Positions 7,101-15,247 of a DNA stretch of 64,000 bases are shown one piece after another. Every line of letters begins with the position of its first letter. The stretch's first letter is position 1. The notes below the pieces were generated by a model. The model had not been told where the DNA came from. It worked only from the letters and a program-made list of their open reading frames with translations, and searched no databases. This DNA comes from Pontibacter actiniarum (GTDB lineage: Bacteria > Bacteroidota > Bacteroidia > Cytophagales > Hymenobacteraceae), in contig NZ_CP021235.1 in the NCBI RefSeq assembly GCF_003585765.1, forward strand, positions 4,526,001 to 4,590,000. The letters are read 5' to 3'. The position numbers and the translations under genes were made by a program.

Positions 7101-8915
7101 GTGAGCGAAAGCAGAGAGAATTTATACCTGGGCAGGGCTTCCCGCTTTGCCGAACAAGAGAAAAAAGCAGCCGCCAAGTCAGGAGCCGTTTCGTGGCTGC
7201 GCGTGGCCGTGTTTATTGCTGGAGCAGGCCTGGCCTACTACTTCTTCAGCACCGACAGCAACACCGCCGGAGCTGCCGCCATTCTGTTCTTTTACCTGGT
7301 GTTCATACTTGTCATGCGCTGGCACAGCCGCTTGGACTTTACTTACCAGCAACTGCGCCTGCTGCGGCTGGTGAATGAGCAGGAGGTAGAGCGGCTACAG
7401 GGCAAGCTGGGCCGGTTCGATAGCGGGCAGGAGTTCGTAGACGACCACCATCCCTACAGTTCGGACCTTGATATTTTTGGGCAGAATTCGCTGTTTCAGC
7501 TGCTTAACCGCTCTGTAACCAGCGTGGGGAAGGAGAAGCTAGCCTCCTGGCTACGGCAGGCTGCAGCGCCACAGGAGGTGCTGCAACGGCAACAGGCGGC
7601 GGCAGAGCTGTCTGCGGATGACCGGCTGGACTGGCTGCAGGAGGCGCTGGCGCTTCCGATGCATTACAAGCACGATGAGGCGTCGGCGGCAACGTTTATC
7701 AACTGGTTTTCAGGCAAGGCTTTTTTCCGCCAGCACGCTTGGCTAAGGCCGCTTATCCTGATCCTGCCCGTGCTTACCCTGGCGGCCATCGCTGCCTGGC
7801 TCTACGGCATGAGCGGCTGGATTCCGGTCGCATTTCTGCTCGTGCAGTTTCTGCTTGCTTACCGGTTCAGGGTGGAGCGGGATGAGTACTACGAGAATAG
7901 CATAGGCATTTACGAAGCAATCCGCAGCTACACAAAGCAGCTCCAGCACATAGAGAAGCAATCGTTTACGGCACCCAAGCTACAGGCTCTGCAACAGCAG
8001 CTCTCCGCTTCCGGCACCAAAGCCTCTGTAAGTATAAACAAGCTGGCCAGCATCATCGATTTCTTCTCCTGGCGCCTGAGTACCTTAATGGCCTTCTTCC
8101 TGAACACGGTGCTGATGTGGGACTTTGTGTGGATGTACCGGCTGGAGAGCTGGAAAGGGCAGCACCTGCAGCAACTGGAGCATAGCCTGGACGTGTTGTC
8201 TGAGTTCGAAGCTTTAACAAGTATAGCCGCCTTTCAGCATGCGCACCCGCAGTACGCCGTGCCGCAACTGAGCCAGGTGCCGTTCTTTTACCAGGCAACA
8301 GCGCTGGCGCACCCGCTCATTTTCTCTGTGCGGCCTGTTTCCAATGATTTTGAGATGCAGGGAGCCGGGCACACCATTGTTATCACGGGTTCTAACATGT
8401 CGGGCAAAACGACTTTTTTACGTACCGTGGGTATCAACATGGTGCTGGCGCTGATGGGCGCTCCGGCCTGTGCACGAAGTATAACCGTTGCCCCGGCACA
8501 GGTATACACAGCCATGCGCACCGCCGATAACTTGGCCGAAAACACTTCCTCTTTCTACGCCGAGCTAAAGCGCCTGCGCGTGCTGCTGGAGCTTACAGAG
8601 CAGGGGCAGCCGGTGTTTTACCTGCTCGACGAGATACTGAAAGGCACCAACTCCCGCGACCGCCACCTCGGGGCCATGTCATTGATACGGCAGCTGCACA
8701 AGCGCAATGCCGCCGGCCTCATCTCCACCCACGATTTGGAGCTGGGCGCGATGGAACAGGAGCTACCCGGCAGCGTGAAAAACTTCAGCTTCAATAGCGA
8801 CATCATCGGCAACGAGATCAACTTTGACTATAAGCTGACGCCCGGCCTCTGCCGCAGCTTTAACGCCAGCAAACTCATGCAGCTGATGGGGATTGAGATT
8901 GAGGAAGAGGCTTGA
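7101..8915 (+). CDS. Membrane-anchored MutS-family ATPase
   Basis: 604 residues from a GTG start. The C-terminal half is a MutS ATPase domain: Walker A GSNMSGKTTF at about 430-439 and Walker B VFYLLDEILKGTNSRDR near 510, followed by the conserved STHDLELG. The N-terminal half lacks the mismatch-recognition and connector domains and carries hydrophobic segments at about 31-50, 55-75, 205-250 and 330-350, so it is probably an inner-membrane protein. Such short MutS-like proteins are widespread in Bacteroidota, and their function is not established; canonical mismatch repair should not be assumed. It is probably co-transcribed with RidA (19-bp gap). Confidence 0.85.
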   Translation: MSESRENLYLGRASRFAEQEKKAAAKSGAVSWLRVAVFIAGAGLAYYFFSTDSNTAGAAAILFFYLVFILVMRWHSRLDFTYQQLRLLRLVNEQEVERLQGKLGRFDSGQEFVDDHHPYSSDLDIFGQNSLFQLLNRSVTSVGKEKLASWLRQAAAPQEVLQRQQAAAELSADDRLDWLQEALALPMHYKHDEASAATFINWFSGKAFFRQHAWLRPLILILPVLTLAAIAAWLYGMSGWIPVAFLLVQFLLAYRFRVERDEYYENSIGIYEAIRSYTKQLQHIEKQSFTAPKLQALQQQLSASGTKASVSINKLASIIDFFSWRLSTLMAFFLNTVLMWDFVWMYRLESWKGQHLQQLEHSLDVLSEFEALTSIAAFQHAHPQYAVPQLSQVPFFYQATALAHPLIFSVRPVSNDFEMQGAGHTIVITGSNMSGKTTFLRTVGINMVLALMGAPACARSITVAPAQVYTAMRTADNLAENTSSFYAELKRLRVLLELTEQGQPVFYLLDEILKGTNSRDRHLGAMSLIRQLHKRNAAGLISTHDLELGAMEQELPGSVKNFSFNSDIIGNEINFDYKLTPGLCRSFNASKLMQLMGIEIEEEA

Positions 8916-9048
8916 TTGCCTGACAAAGGGATTTTAGAGTAAGGATAAAAATTGCATTCCGGATTCCTTTCGGAGGGGCAGGGGAGAGGGGAGCTCTCCT
9001 AAACGCAGATTCAAAATTATCACATAAATCAGTTATCACATTAGAACT

Positions 9049-9291
9049 ATGAGAGTAGTAGCCGACATACCAAACCCGCACGTGAAGATCACGCTGCACT
9101 CCTACAACGGCAAGTATATCCTGAAGCTGGAGAAAGCCAACCTGGAGCAGATCTATAAAATTGAGGAAACGGAAATAATGGGAGATGAAGGGGCCAAAGC
9201 CCTCGTAGATGAAGAATTCATTGAAGCCGTTGTAAACCGCTTTGTAGACATGCGCGATGCCTTTGTAAGTACGGTCAGAAGGAATGGGTGA
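9049..9291 (+). CDS. Small conserved protein of unknown function (80 aa)
   Basis: 80 residues beginning MRVVADIPNPHVKITLHSYN and continuing GKYILKLEKANLEQIYKIEE: an N-terminal beta-rich stretch followed by an acidic helical part. There is no signal peptide, membrane segment or recognised motif. Codon use is like the chromosomal background, unlike the AT-rich gene that follows. The family is not known to me by function. It marks the left border of the accessory patch at 9.3-12.4 kb. Confidence 0.6.
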   Translation: MRVVADIPNPHVKITLHSYNGKYILKLEKANLEQIYKIEETEIMGDEGAKALVDEEFIEAVVNRFVDMRDAFVSTVRRNG

Positions 9292-9330
9292 AGCTAGTTC
9301 CTTTTAGCAGCTAGTTAGGCATAATATAAG

Positions 9331-10194
9331 ATGACACTACTTAATTACTTACTTAGTCGAGATAATTATCCTATTAAAGAAATCAGTAACATACTTGTTC
9401 TCTTTAATCAGATTGTCATAGGACAAATTGATAATCTTCATACTTATAAAACTAAAATTGAGTACTGGCAGCATCCTATAGAAACACTATATTTTAAGTT
9501 TTCCCTTCATATTTCAAGTATAGTAAAACTACTAAACAAAACTTCGGTATCCTTCAATGATAATCGTCTAGATATTTTAGATATAAGTTCAATCAATATT
9601 TTAACTAGAGCTATCATAGAAAACTATCTGATGATTTATTATTTATACTTTGACAATGTTGATGAATCTAGGAAAGAATTTAGATTTTTGATTTATGCGA
9701 TTGATGGATTAAGCAGAAGACAGAAAAACTTGGTTGCTTTTGATGACGAGTCGTCTAACCAACTCAGTAATGAAAACAAAGAATTATTAAACTTAAAAAA
9801 TAAGCTTAAAAACAATAGTTACTTTCAGTTTTTAGAAATAAAGCAGCAAGAGAGGTATTTAAAAGGCTGCGCGACAGAAAAGAATTTAACTACTTTATTA
9901 GAGCTTATAGATTTGAATCCAGAACTATATCAAAATATTTGGAAACTTCAGTCTAACTATGCTCATTCTGAATTTATTAGTGTGCTTCAAATTAGGACCT
10001 ATGTTAAAAGACCTGAAGAACTAGTTAATTCCTCTTTTGTAATGGCTGAATTAACAGCAATGATAGCTTCAATTTCAATTGACCATCTCAAAAATAATTT
10101 TGATGCTGCAAGGTTAATATTTGATGAATTGGAAGAAGAAAAAAAAGAGTTACTTAATTTTTTTCTAAAACAAGGTAAAAAACACAACGCCTAA
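9331..10194 (+). CDS. AT-rich cassette-borne protein of unknown function (287 aa)
   Basis: 287 residues, strongly helical, without a signal peptide. A hydrophobic aromatic stretch (RAIIENYLMIYYLYFD, about 98-113) and a later NYAHSEFIS faintly resemble DUF5677-like proteins, but I do not recognise the family with confidence. Base and codon use (AAA, TTA, AAT, ATA) is far more AT-rich than either neighbour, a sign of transfer. The gene starts 10 bp after GTTAGGC (9314-9320), and its stop codon lies inside GCCTAAC (10189-10195), the exact reverse complement. This is how integron cassettes are bounded. Confidence 0.7.
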   Translation: MTLLNYLLSRDNYPIKEISNILVLFNQIVIGQIDNLHTYKTKIEYWQHPIETLYFKFSLHISSIVKLLNKTSVSFNDNRLDILDISSINILTRAIIENYLMIYYLYFDNVDESRKEFRFLIYAIDGLSRRQKNLVAFDDESSNQLSNENKELLNLKNKLKNNSYFQFLEIKQQERYLKGCATEKNLTTLLELIDLNPELYQNIWKLQSNYAHSEFISVLQIRTYVKRPEELVNSSFVMAELTAMIASISIDHLKNNFDAARLIFDELEEEKKELLNFFLKQGKKHNA

Positions 10195-10241
10195 CCACAC
10201 CTAAAGCACATTAAAACGTGCCTTAGCCAAGTCCGTTGTGC
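10189..10241 (+). repeat. attC-like recombination site between the two AT-rich genes
   Basis: The segment reads as an attC: R''-like GCCTAAC (10189-10195), 5-nt spacer, L''-like CTAAAGCAC (10201-10209), 8-nt loop, L'-like GTGCCTTAG (10218-10226, one mismatch in the stem), 8-nt spacer, R'-like GTTGTGC (10235-10241). The first gene's own R' copy, GTTAGGC, sits at its left boundary and pairs perfectly with GCCTAAC. At 53 bp it is at the short end for attC, and GTTGTGC deviates from GTTRRRY at one position. No T-run follows, so a terminator is less likely. Confidence 0.5.
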
Positions 10242-10256
10242 GCTATACCAGAATAA

Positions 10257-10982
10257 ATGAAGAAGTTTCAGTTTCTACTTTGGTGGGTAATTATTTTGAT
10301 ATTTTCTTGTTCGACAGAACGAGAAACGAAATCAGGGATTTTCTGGAAAATTACTTCAAAGGACGGAAAGGAAGCTTTCGTATTTGGTACAATGCATGAA
10401 TATCCGCACGGGCGAGTAATAGTAAGCGAAAAAGTTTTTTCGGCCCTGAGAACATGCAAAACATTGGCACTCGAGAGAGATTTAAAGAATGTGGAAGACC
10501 AGCGAAATTTTCTTCGAGGTGATAAGCACAAGGTTGACTTAAAAGCATACCAAATGATTGCTAGCAAATACAAGTTGAGAAACATGGAGGGTGAGTTGAT
10601 CAGTGTAGCCGACAGCAATGGTATAAGAACAACAGGGCTGGAAAACGCGAAAGAAGTACTGGATGTTTTAGGTAAGGTTCCGCATCAAAATGAAAGTAAT
10701 ACTAAGGAACAGACAGTAAAAGACTTTGAGCTGTTAATTAGCATTTACAACAGCGAACAAATAGAGTATTTCGCTAATGAGTTCTTAGATAAACAACTTG
10801 GGCATGAAACACGGAAGCTATTAGTCGACCAGCGAACACTAAATTGGTTAGATGATGTTGAAAGCTTAGTGAAAGAAGACAGAATATTTTTTGCAGTAGG
10901 CATGGGACACTTGGGCGGCAAAAATGGGCTACTGAATTTGCTGAAGAAGAAAGGGTATAAGCTGGAAAGAATAAAACTATAG
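10257..10982 (+). CDS. TraB/GumN-family lipoprotein
   Basis: 241 residues. A lipoprotein signal peptide ends in the lipobox IFSC (Cys18). The mature part carries the TraB/GumN (Tiki-like) signature: FVFGTMHEYPHGRVIVSEKV near the start and FFAVGMGHLGGKNGLLNLLK at the C-terminus, where conserved His residues in GTxH and GxxHL suit a metal-dependent peptidase fold. The substrate is unknown. The gene is more AT-rich than the chromosome, follows GTTGTGC (10235-10241), and ends 6 bp before GCACAAC (10989-10995), its exact complement. It therefore behaves as a second cassette. Confidence 0.75.
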   Translation: MKKFQFLLWWVIILIFSCSTERETKSGIFWKITSKDGKEAFVFGTMHEYPHGRVIVSEKVFSALRTCKTLALERDLKNVEDQRNFLRGDKHKVDLKAYQMIASKYKLRNMEGELISVADSNGIRTTGLENAKEVLDVLGKVPHQNESNTKEQTVKDFELLISIYNSEQIEYFANEFLDKQLGHETRKLLVDQRTLNWLDDVESLVKEDRIFFAVGMGHLGGKNGLLNLLKKKGYKLERIKL

Positions 10983-10988
10983 ACAGGT

Positions 10989-11002
10989 GCACAACAACAC
11001 CT
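10989..11002 (+). repeat. Second attC-like end site, interrupted by the IS256 element
   Basis: GCACAAC (10989-10995) is the complement of GTTGTGC at the start of this cassette. With the IS and one target copy removed, the sequence continues across 12391-12405 as eight spacer bases and then CTAAGCAG, resembling the inverted order of the first site (8-nt spacer, then CTAAGGCAC). The other half is not recognisable before the tsf terminator, so the site looks degenerate. Confidence 0.35.
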
Positions 11003-12390
11003 GAGGCTGTAAAATAAACTGTGTCAAAGGATTAGTAGTATTACCTTTAACACAGTTACCATGGAAGAGAAAAATGAGCTGGATCTGGAAAAGATCAAGC
11101 GCCAGTTCCTGGAAGAGTTCCGGAGCGGCAAACCCACCTTTGGCAAAGACGGCGCGCTTGGCCCTTTGCTGAAACATTTCCTGGAAGCCGCTTTGGATGC
11201 GGAGATGGACTTGCACCTGACGGATGAGCAGCGGCAAAAGGGCAACCGCCGCAACGGCAAAGTATCAAAGCAGGTCCGCACCTCGGACGGGGTGATCGAG
11301 GTGGAGAGCTCCCGCGACCGTTCTTCCAGCTTTGAGCCGCAAATCATCCGAAAGCGGGAGACGGTGCTGGCCGAGAACCTGGAGCCCCGCATCCTGAGCA
11401 TGTACGGGCTGGGGATGAGTTTGCGGGACATCTCGGCTCATCTCAAGGAGACGTACGACATGGACATCTCCCACGACACCCTGGCCGCCCTAACCGAGAA
11501 GATCGTGCCCCAGGTGAAGGAGTGGCAGGCCCGGCCGCTGGACCCGCTCTACTGCATCGTCTGGCTCGACGCGATGCACTACAAGGTGCGGCAGGAAGGG
11601 CGCACCGTCTCGAAAGCGGTCTACAACATCCTGGGCATCGACCGCCACGGCCACAAAGAACTGCTGGGCGTGTACGTCTCCGAAAGCGAAGGGGCCACTT
11701 TCTGGCTCAGTGTGCTCACCGACCTGCAGCAGCGGGGCGTGGAGGATATGCTCATTGCCTGCATCGATAACCTGAAAGGCTTTGCCGAAGCCATCAGCAG
11801 TGTTTTCCCACAGGCTGAAGTACAGAGCTGCATTGTCCACCAGATCCGTAACAGCATCAAGTATGTGGGCTCCAAGGACCAGAAGGAGTTTATCCGGGAC
11901 CTGAAGCCCGTGTACCGGGCAGAGACAAAGGAACTGGCCGAGCTCAGGCTGCTGGAGCTGGAGGAGAATTGGGGCAAGAAGTACCCCAAGGTGCTCGATA
12001 GCTGGCAGCGGAACTGGGAAAAGCTCAGCACGTACTTTAAGTACGCCGGGCCGATCCGCCACCTGATCTACACCACCAACACCATTGAGGGCTTTCACCG
12101 CCAGGTCAGGAAAGTGACTAAGACGAAGGGGGCCTTCCCCTCGGACATGGCCCTGCTGAAGCTCATTTACCTGTCGCACCAGAACATCAGCAAAAAATGG
12201 GTCATGCCGCTCTCAAACTGGAGCCAGACGGCACAGCAGCTCTCCATCTGGTTCGGGGACAGGATGCAGCTGGACTTGAAGTGAGCCGCACTTCAAAAGT
12301 TTGGCCCTGTTGCTGTAAGGATTCACACCAGTACACCAACAGGGCCAGTAAATGGAAATCAGGAATTGACACAGTTTAAATTACACTCCC
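11003..12390 (+). mobile_element. IS256-family insertion sequence, complete, with 8-bp target duplication
   Basis: A 1388-bp element with imperfect terminal inverted repeats of about 25 bp. The inner 20 bp (11008-11027 against 12385-12366 read in reverse) match at 18 positions and share AAACTGTGTCAA. The 8-bp direct repeat CAACACCT flanks it at 10995-11002 and 12391-12398. One intact transposase gene lies inside. Intact ends, target duplication and open frame indicate recent insertion. The target lies in the hairpin-forming end of the TraB-family cassette. Confidence 0.9.
11061..12284 (+). CDS. IS256-family transposase (DDE, mutator type)
   Basis: 407 residues, the usual length for the family. 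The DDE residues are visible: Asp170 in VWLDAMHYKV, Asp236 in ACIDNLKGF and Glu343 in TTNTIEGFHRQVRK. The N-terminal region contains the family pattern GKDGALGPLLKHFLEAALDA, followed by a basic DNA-binding segment (QRQKGNRRNGKVSKQVRT). It is intact with no frameshift. Its GC content is like the host chromosome or higher, unlike the AT-rich cassette genes, so it probably arrived separately. Confidence 0.95.
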   Translation: MEEKNELDLEKIKRQFLEEFRSGKPTFGKDGALGPLLKHFLEAALDAEMDLHLTDEQRQKGNRRNGKVSKQVRTSDGVIEVESSRDRSSSFEPQIIRKRETVLAENLEPRILSMYGLGMSLRDISAHLKETYDMDISHDTLAALTEKIVPQVKEWQARPLDPLYCIVWLDAMHYKVRQEGRTVSKAVYNILGIDRHGHKELLGVYVSESEGATFWLSVLTDLQQRGVEDMLIACIDNLKGFAEAISSVFPQAEVQSCIVHQIRNSIKYVGSKDQKEFIRDLKPVYRAETKELAELRLLELEENWGKKYPKVLDSWQRNWEKLSTYFKYAGPIRHLIYTTNTIEGFHRQVRKVTKTKGAFPSDMALLKLIYLSHQNISKKWVMPLSNWSQTAQQLSIWFGDRMQLDLK

Positions 12391-12440
12391 CAACACCTGC
12401 TAAGCAGCTACCCCCCTTTTAGCCCAGACTTTCCTAAAAC

Positions 12441-12470
12441 AAAAAAGCCCACCTTTCGGCGGGCTTTTTC
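12441..12470. terminator. Terminator downstream of tsf (usable from both sides)
   Basis: Stem AAGCCC-A-CC with GG-C-GGGCTT (one mismatch) and loop TTTC. The run of A on the left gives a T-run for the minus-strand rplM-tsf transcript, and the T-run on the right would serve plus-strand read-through from the IS. Confidence 0.8.
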
Positions 12471-12489
12471 TTTATCATTTCAGCTGAAA

Positions 12490-13323
12490 TTAACCGATAG
12501 CTACACGCTTGAACTCAGTTACAGTCATGCCTTTGTTTGTGTTGTCCAGCAGTTTGGCTACAGAAACAGAAGGGTCTTTCACGAAGTCCTGGTTCAACAG
12601 GGTGTTGTCTTTGTAGAACTTGTTCAGCTTGCCCATTGCGATTTTCTCCAGCATAGCCTCTGGCTTGCCTTCGGCACGCGCCTGCTCTTTACCAACTTCG
12701 ATCTCACGCTCAACAGTTGCAGAGTCAACGCCGTCTTTGTCAACCGCGATTGGCTTCATGGCAGCAATTTGCATCGCTACGTCTTTGCCAACTTCAGTTA
12801 CGTCAGTGCCGCCTGTGTTAGTAAGGCCTACCAACACACCCAGCTTGCCGTTAGAGTGGTCGTAAGAAACAACTTTCTCAGCAGACACAGTCTCGTAAGC
12901 GATAACGTCGATCTTCTCACCGATTTTACCCATCAGGTCAGTGATGTGGTCCTGCAGCGAACGGCCATCAGCCTGAGGAGCAGCAAGAAGCTCTTCTTTA
13001 GAAGAAGCGTTTGTAGAAACGGCAGCCTCCATAGCAGCTTTCGCCAGGTTCTGGAAGTCTTCTACCTTAGACACTGGCTCAGTTTCGCAAGCCAGGGCAA
13101 TTACCTTACCGTTAGAACCGTCTGCGCTTACGTGTGTCAGCACGATACCCTCAGAGGTAGCGTTGTCAGCACGCTTGCTGGCGATTTTCTGACCTTGCTT
13201 ACGCAGGATATCTTTAGCTGCCTCAAAGTCGCCGTTAGCTTCTGTAAGCGCCTTCTTGCAGTCCATCATACCAGCTCCGGTTTCCTGGCGGAGTTTGTTA
13301 ACGTCTTGTGCTGTAATAGCCAT
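12490..13323 (-). CDS. tsf: Translation elongation factor Ts
   Basis: 277 residues. The N-terminal UBA-like module is diagnostic (MAITAQDVNKLRQETGAGMM, then DCKKALTEANGDFEAAKDIL), followed by KIASKRADNATSEG and the dimerisation core. EF-Ts exchanges GDP for GTP on EF-Tu. The gene follows rpsB in the usual order, 200 bp downstream, with a long stem-loop in the gap. Codon use is strongly biased, as expected for high expression, and no AAGTATA motif occurs in it. Confidence 0.97.
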   Translation of the reverse strand: MAITAQDVNKLRQETGAGMMDCKKALTEANGDFEAAKDILRKQGQKIASKRADNATSEGIVLTHVSADGSNGKVIALACETEPVSKVEDFQNLAKAAMEAAVSTNASSKEELLAAPQADGRSLQDHITDLMGKIGEKIDVIAYETVSAEKVVSYDHSNGKLGVLVGLTNTGGTDVTEVGKDVAMQIAAMKPIAVDKDGVDSATVEREIEVGKEQARAEGKPEAMLEKIAMGKLNKFYKDNTLLNQDFVKDPSVSVAKLLDNTNKGMTVTEFKRVAIG

Positions 13324-13458
13324 CTTTTTATAATTAAGAATTATGAATTATAAATTAAATCTTTGTTGGGATAGGGAGGGAGCACTTCAGTAAAAGATAA
13401 CAGCAAGAAGTCTTGTGTCATAGGTCTTTTATCCTGTGTCTTTCCTAATCCCCTAAAA

Positions 13459-13499
13459 CAAACTGAACATTGAAGCCTTTGTGCCCAATGTTCAGTTTG
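13459..13499 (-). terminator. Long perfect stem-loop between rpsB and tsf (attenuator or partial terminator)
   Basis: A 14-bp perfect inverted repeat, CAAACTGAACATTG (13459-13472) with CAATGTTCAGTTTG (13486-13499), has a 13-nt loop. Read on the minus strand it lies 25 bp after the rpsB stop and is followed by a short TTTT. It could attenuate transcription into tsf or protect the 3' end of the rpsB message. Which of these applies cannot be decided from sequence. Confidence 0.6.
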
Positions 13500-13523
13500 A
13501 TATAGTGCAATATGAATTACTTC

Positions 13524-14291
13524 TTATTGCTCGTCAGCCTCTTGCTTCGCTTTGATGCCTTCTTCTTCAGAACGCTTGCGCTCTGTTTCCTCTTTGTCCA
13601 CTTTACGCTCAGACAGACCTTCTTCGATAGCCTTGCCTACGATCGATACGATCAGGGCCACAGACTTAGAAGCGTCGTCGTTTGCAGGGATTGGGAAGTC
13701 TACCAGCTCTGGGTTAGAGTTAGTGTCGCATACCGCGAAAACTGGCAGGTTCAGCTTCTGAGCTTCTTTAACCGCGATGTGCTCACGCTTCACGTCTACT
13801 ACGAACAGAGCAGCTGGCAGGCGAGACAGGTCGGCAATACCGCCCAGTACTCGGTCCAGTTTCTCACGCTCGCGAGACAGCATCAGCTTCTCACGCTTCG
13901 CCAGTGCTTTAGACTGCTCTGGGTCTTTCATCATTTTGTCGATGGTAGACATTTTCTTCAGAGACTTACGCACGGTAGCGAAGTTTGTAAGCATACCACC
14001 TAACCAACGCTCAGTAACGTAAGGCATCTTCAGGCGACGAGCCTCTTCTGCCACGATTTCCTGCGCTTGCTTTTTAGTAGCTACAAACAAAATCTTACGA
14101 CCAGACTTCGCGATGTTCTTGATAGCGGCAGTAGCCTCGTCAAGCGCAACCAAAGTTTTGTTCAGGTCGATAATGTGGATACCGTTTTTCTCCATGAAAA
14201 TGTATGGAGCCATTTTCGGATCCCACTTGCGGGTAAGGTGACCGAAGTGAACACCTGCCTCAAGTAATTCTTTATAATTAGTACTTGCCAT
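13524..14291 (-). CDS. rpsB: 30S ribosomal protein S2
   Basis: 255 residues. Typical uS2 sequence: LLEAGVHFGHLTRKWDPKM, IHIIDLNKT, VTERWLGGMLTNFATVRKS and PVFAVCDTNSNPELVDFPIP. The C-terminal 30 residues are a charged Glu/Lys tail. It is the third gene of rplM-rpsI-rpsB, 21 bp after rpsI, and so shares the rplM promoter. Confidence 0.98.
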   Translation of the reverse strand: MASTNYKELLEAGVHFGHLTRKWDPKMAPYIFMEKNGIHIIDLNKTLVALDEATAAIKNIAKSGRKILFVATKKQAQEIVAEEARRLKMPYVTERWLGGMLTNFATVRKSLKKMSTIDKMMKDPEQSKALAKREKLMLSREREKLDRVLGGIADLSRLPAALFVVDVKREHIAVKEAQKLNLPVFAVCDTNSNPELVDFPIPANDDASKSVALIVSIVGKAIEEGLSERKVDKEETERKRSEEEGIKAKQEADEQ

Positions 14292-14312
14292 GTTGTTGAT
14301 ACACCTTTAATA

Positions 14313-14699
14313 TTAACGTTTGCTGAACTGGAATGAACGACGAGCTTTGCGCTTACCGAACTTCTTACGCTCCACCATACGTGGGTCACGCGTTGTGAAG
14401 CCCTCTTTCTTAAGAGCTGACTTGTTCTCGGCGTTTTCTACTACCAGTGCTTTGGAGATAGCAAGTCTAAGTGCTTCAGCCTGGCCGCTTACACCACCAC
14501 CTCTTAAATTGGCTTTCACATCGTACTTGCCAATTGATTCTAAGGTTTGAAACGGCTGATTCACAATAGTTTGAAGTACTTCACTAGGGAAGTATTCCTT
14601 GATATCTCTACCGTTAATAGTGATATTCCCTTGCCCAGGCGTCAAGTAGATGCGCGCCACCGAGGTTTTTCTTCTACCAGATGTATTGATAACTTCCAT
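14313..14699 (-). CDS. rpsI: 30S ribosomal protein S9
   Basis: 128 residues, full length. Signature features are the N-terminal SGRRKTSVARIYLTPGQG and the basic C-terminus ending KARRSFQFSKR, which reaches the P-site tRNA. It starts 4 bp after rplM ends, so the two are co-translated, the standard arrangement for L13-S9. Confidence 0.98.
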   Translation of the reverse strand: MEVINTSGRRKTSVARIYLTPGQGNITINGRDIKEYFPSEVLQTIVNQPFQTLESIGKYDVKANLRGGGVSGQAEALRLAISKALVVENAENKSALKKEGFTTRDPRMVERKKFGKRKARRSFQFSKR

Positions 14700-14703
14700 T
14701 AAA

Positions 14704-15153
14704 TTAGATATTGAGGGTTAATTCTTTAGGCTGCTGAGCTGCAAAAGGATGCTCGCTTCCTGCAAAAACATGAAGATTTCTAAACAGCTCGCGACCCAGG
14801 CTGTTTTTAGGCAACATGCCACGAACAGCGCGCTCTACCAGCAGCGTAGATGATTTAGCCTTAAGCTCACGTGGAGAAGTTCTCTTCTGACCGCCTGGGT
14901 AACCAGTGTGCGTCAGGTAGTACTTCTGATCCCACTTACGGCCTGTGAAACGTGTGTCATCAGCGTTGATGATGATCACGTTGTCGCCGCAGTCAGCGAA
15001 AGGAGTATACGAAGGCTTATGCTTGCCTTTCAGGATCTTGGCAACTTCTGATGCCACACGACCCAAGCTTCCTTGCCCTGCATCAACAATCACCCAGCCT
15101 TTGTTGGCTGTCTTCTTGTTGACAGTAAGGGTCTTATAACTTAAATGATCCAT
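14704..15153 (-). CDS. rplM: 50S ribosomal protein L13
   Basis: 149 residues. Recognised from WVIVDAGQGSLGRVASEVAK, the GDNVIIINADDTRFTG strand and the conserved VERAVRGMLPKNSLG. It is the first gene of the rplM-rpsI-rpsB(-tsf) operon, with a well-formed Bacteroidota promoter 64 bp upstream of the ATG. Confidence 0.98.
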   Translation of the reverse strand: MDHLSYKTLTVNKKTANKGWVIVDAGQGSLGRVASEVAKILKGKHKPSYTPFADCGDNVIIINADDTRFTGRKWDQKYYLTHTGYPGGQKRTSPRELKAKSSTLLVERAVRGMLPKNSLGRELFRNLHVFAGSEHPFAAQQPKELTLNI

Positions 15154-15216
15154 TTTTAGTGGTTGTAAGCGATTTATTTATTTAATTATGAACTTTCGGT
15201 TCTAGGAAAATGGACA

Positions 15217-15247
15217 CAAAGATAGGTGCTATTTATTTGATATGCAA
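15217..15247 (-). promoter_or_regulatory. Promoter of the rplM-rpsI-rpsB-tsf operon
   Basis: On the minus strand: TTG (complement of 15245-15247), a 20-nt spacer, then TATCTTTG (complement of 15217-15224), matching TTG-N19-20-TAnnTTTG. It lies 64 bp before the rplM start codon. Confidence 0.65.

Noticed and set aside
10189..10241. Simple transcription terminator
   Set aside because: The hairpin is imperfect, has no T-run, and its ends match the cassette boundary 7-mers, so an attC-like site fits better.
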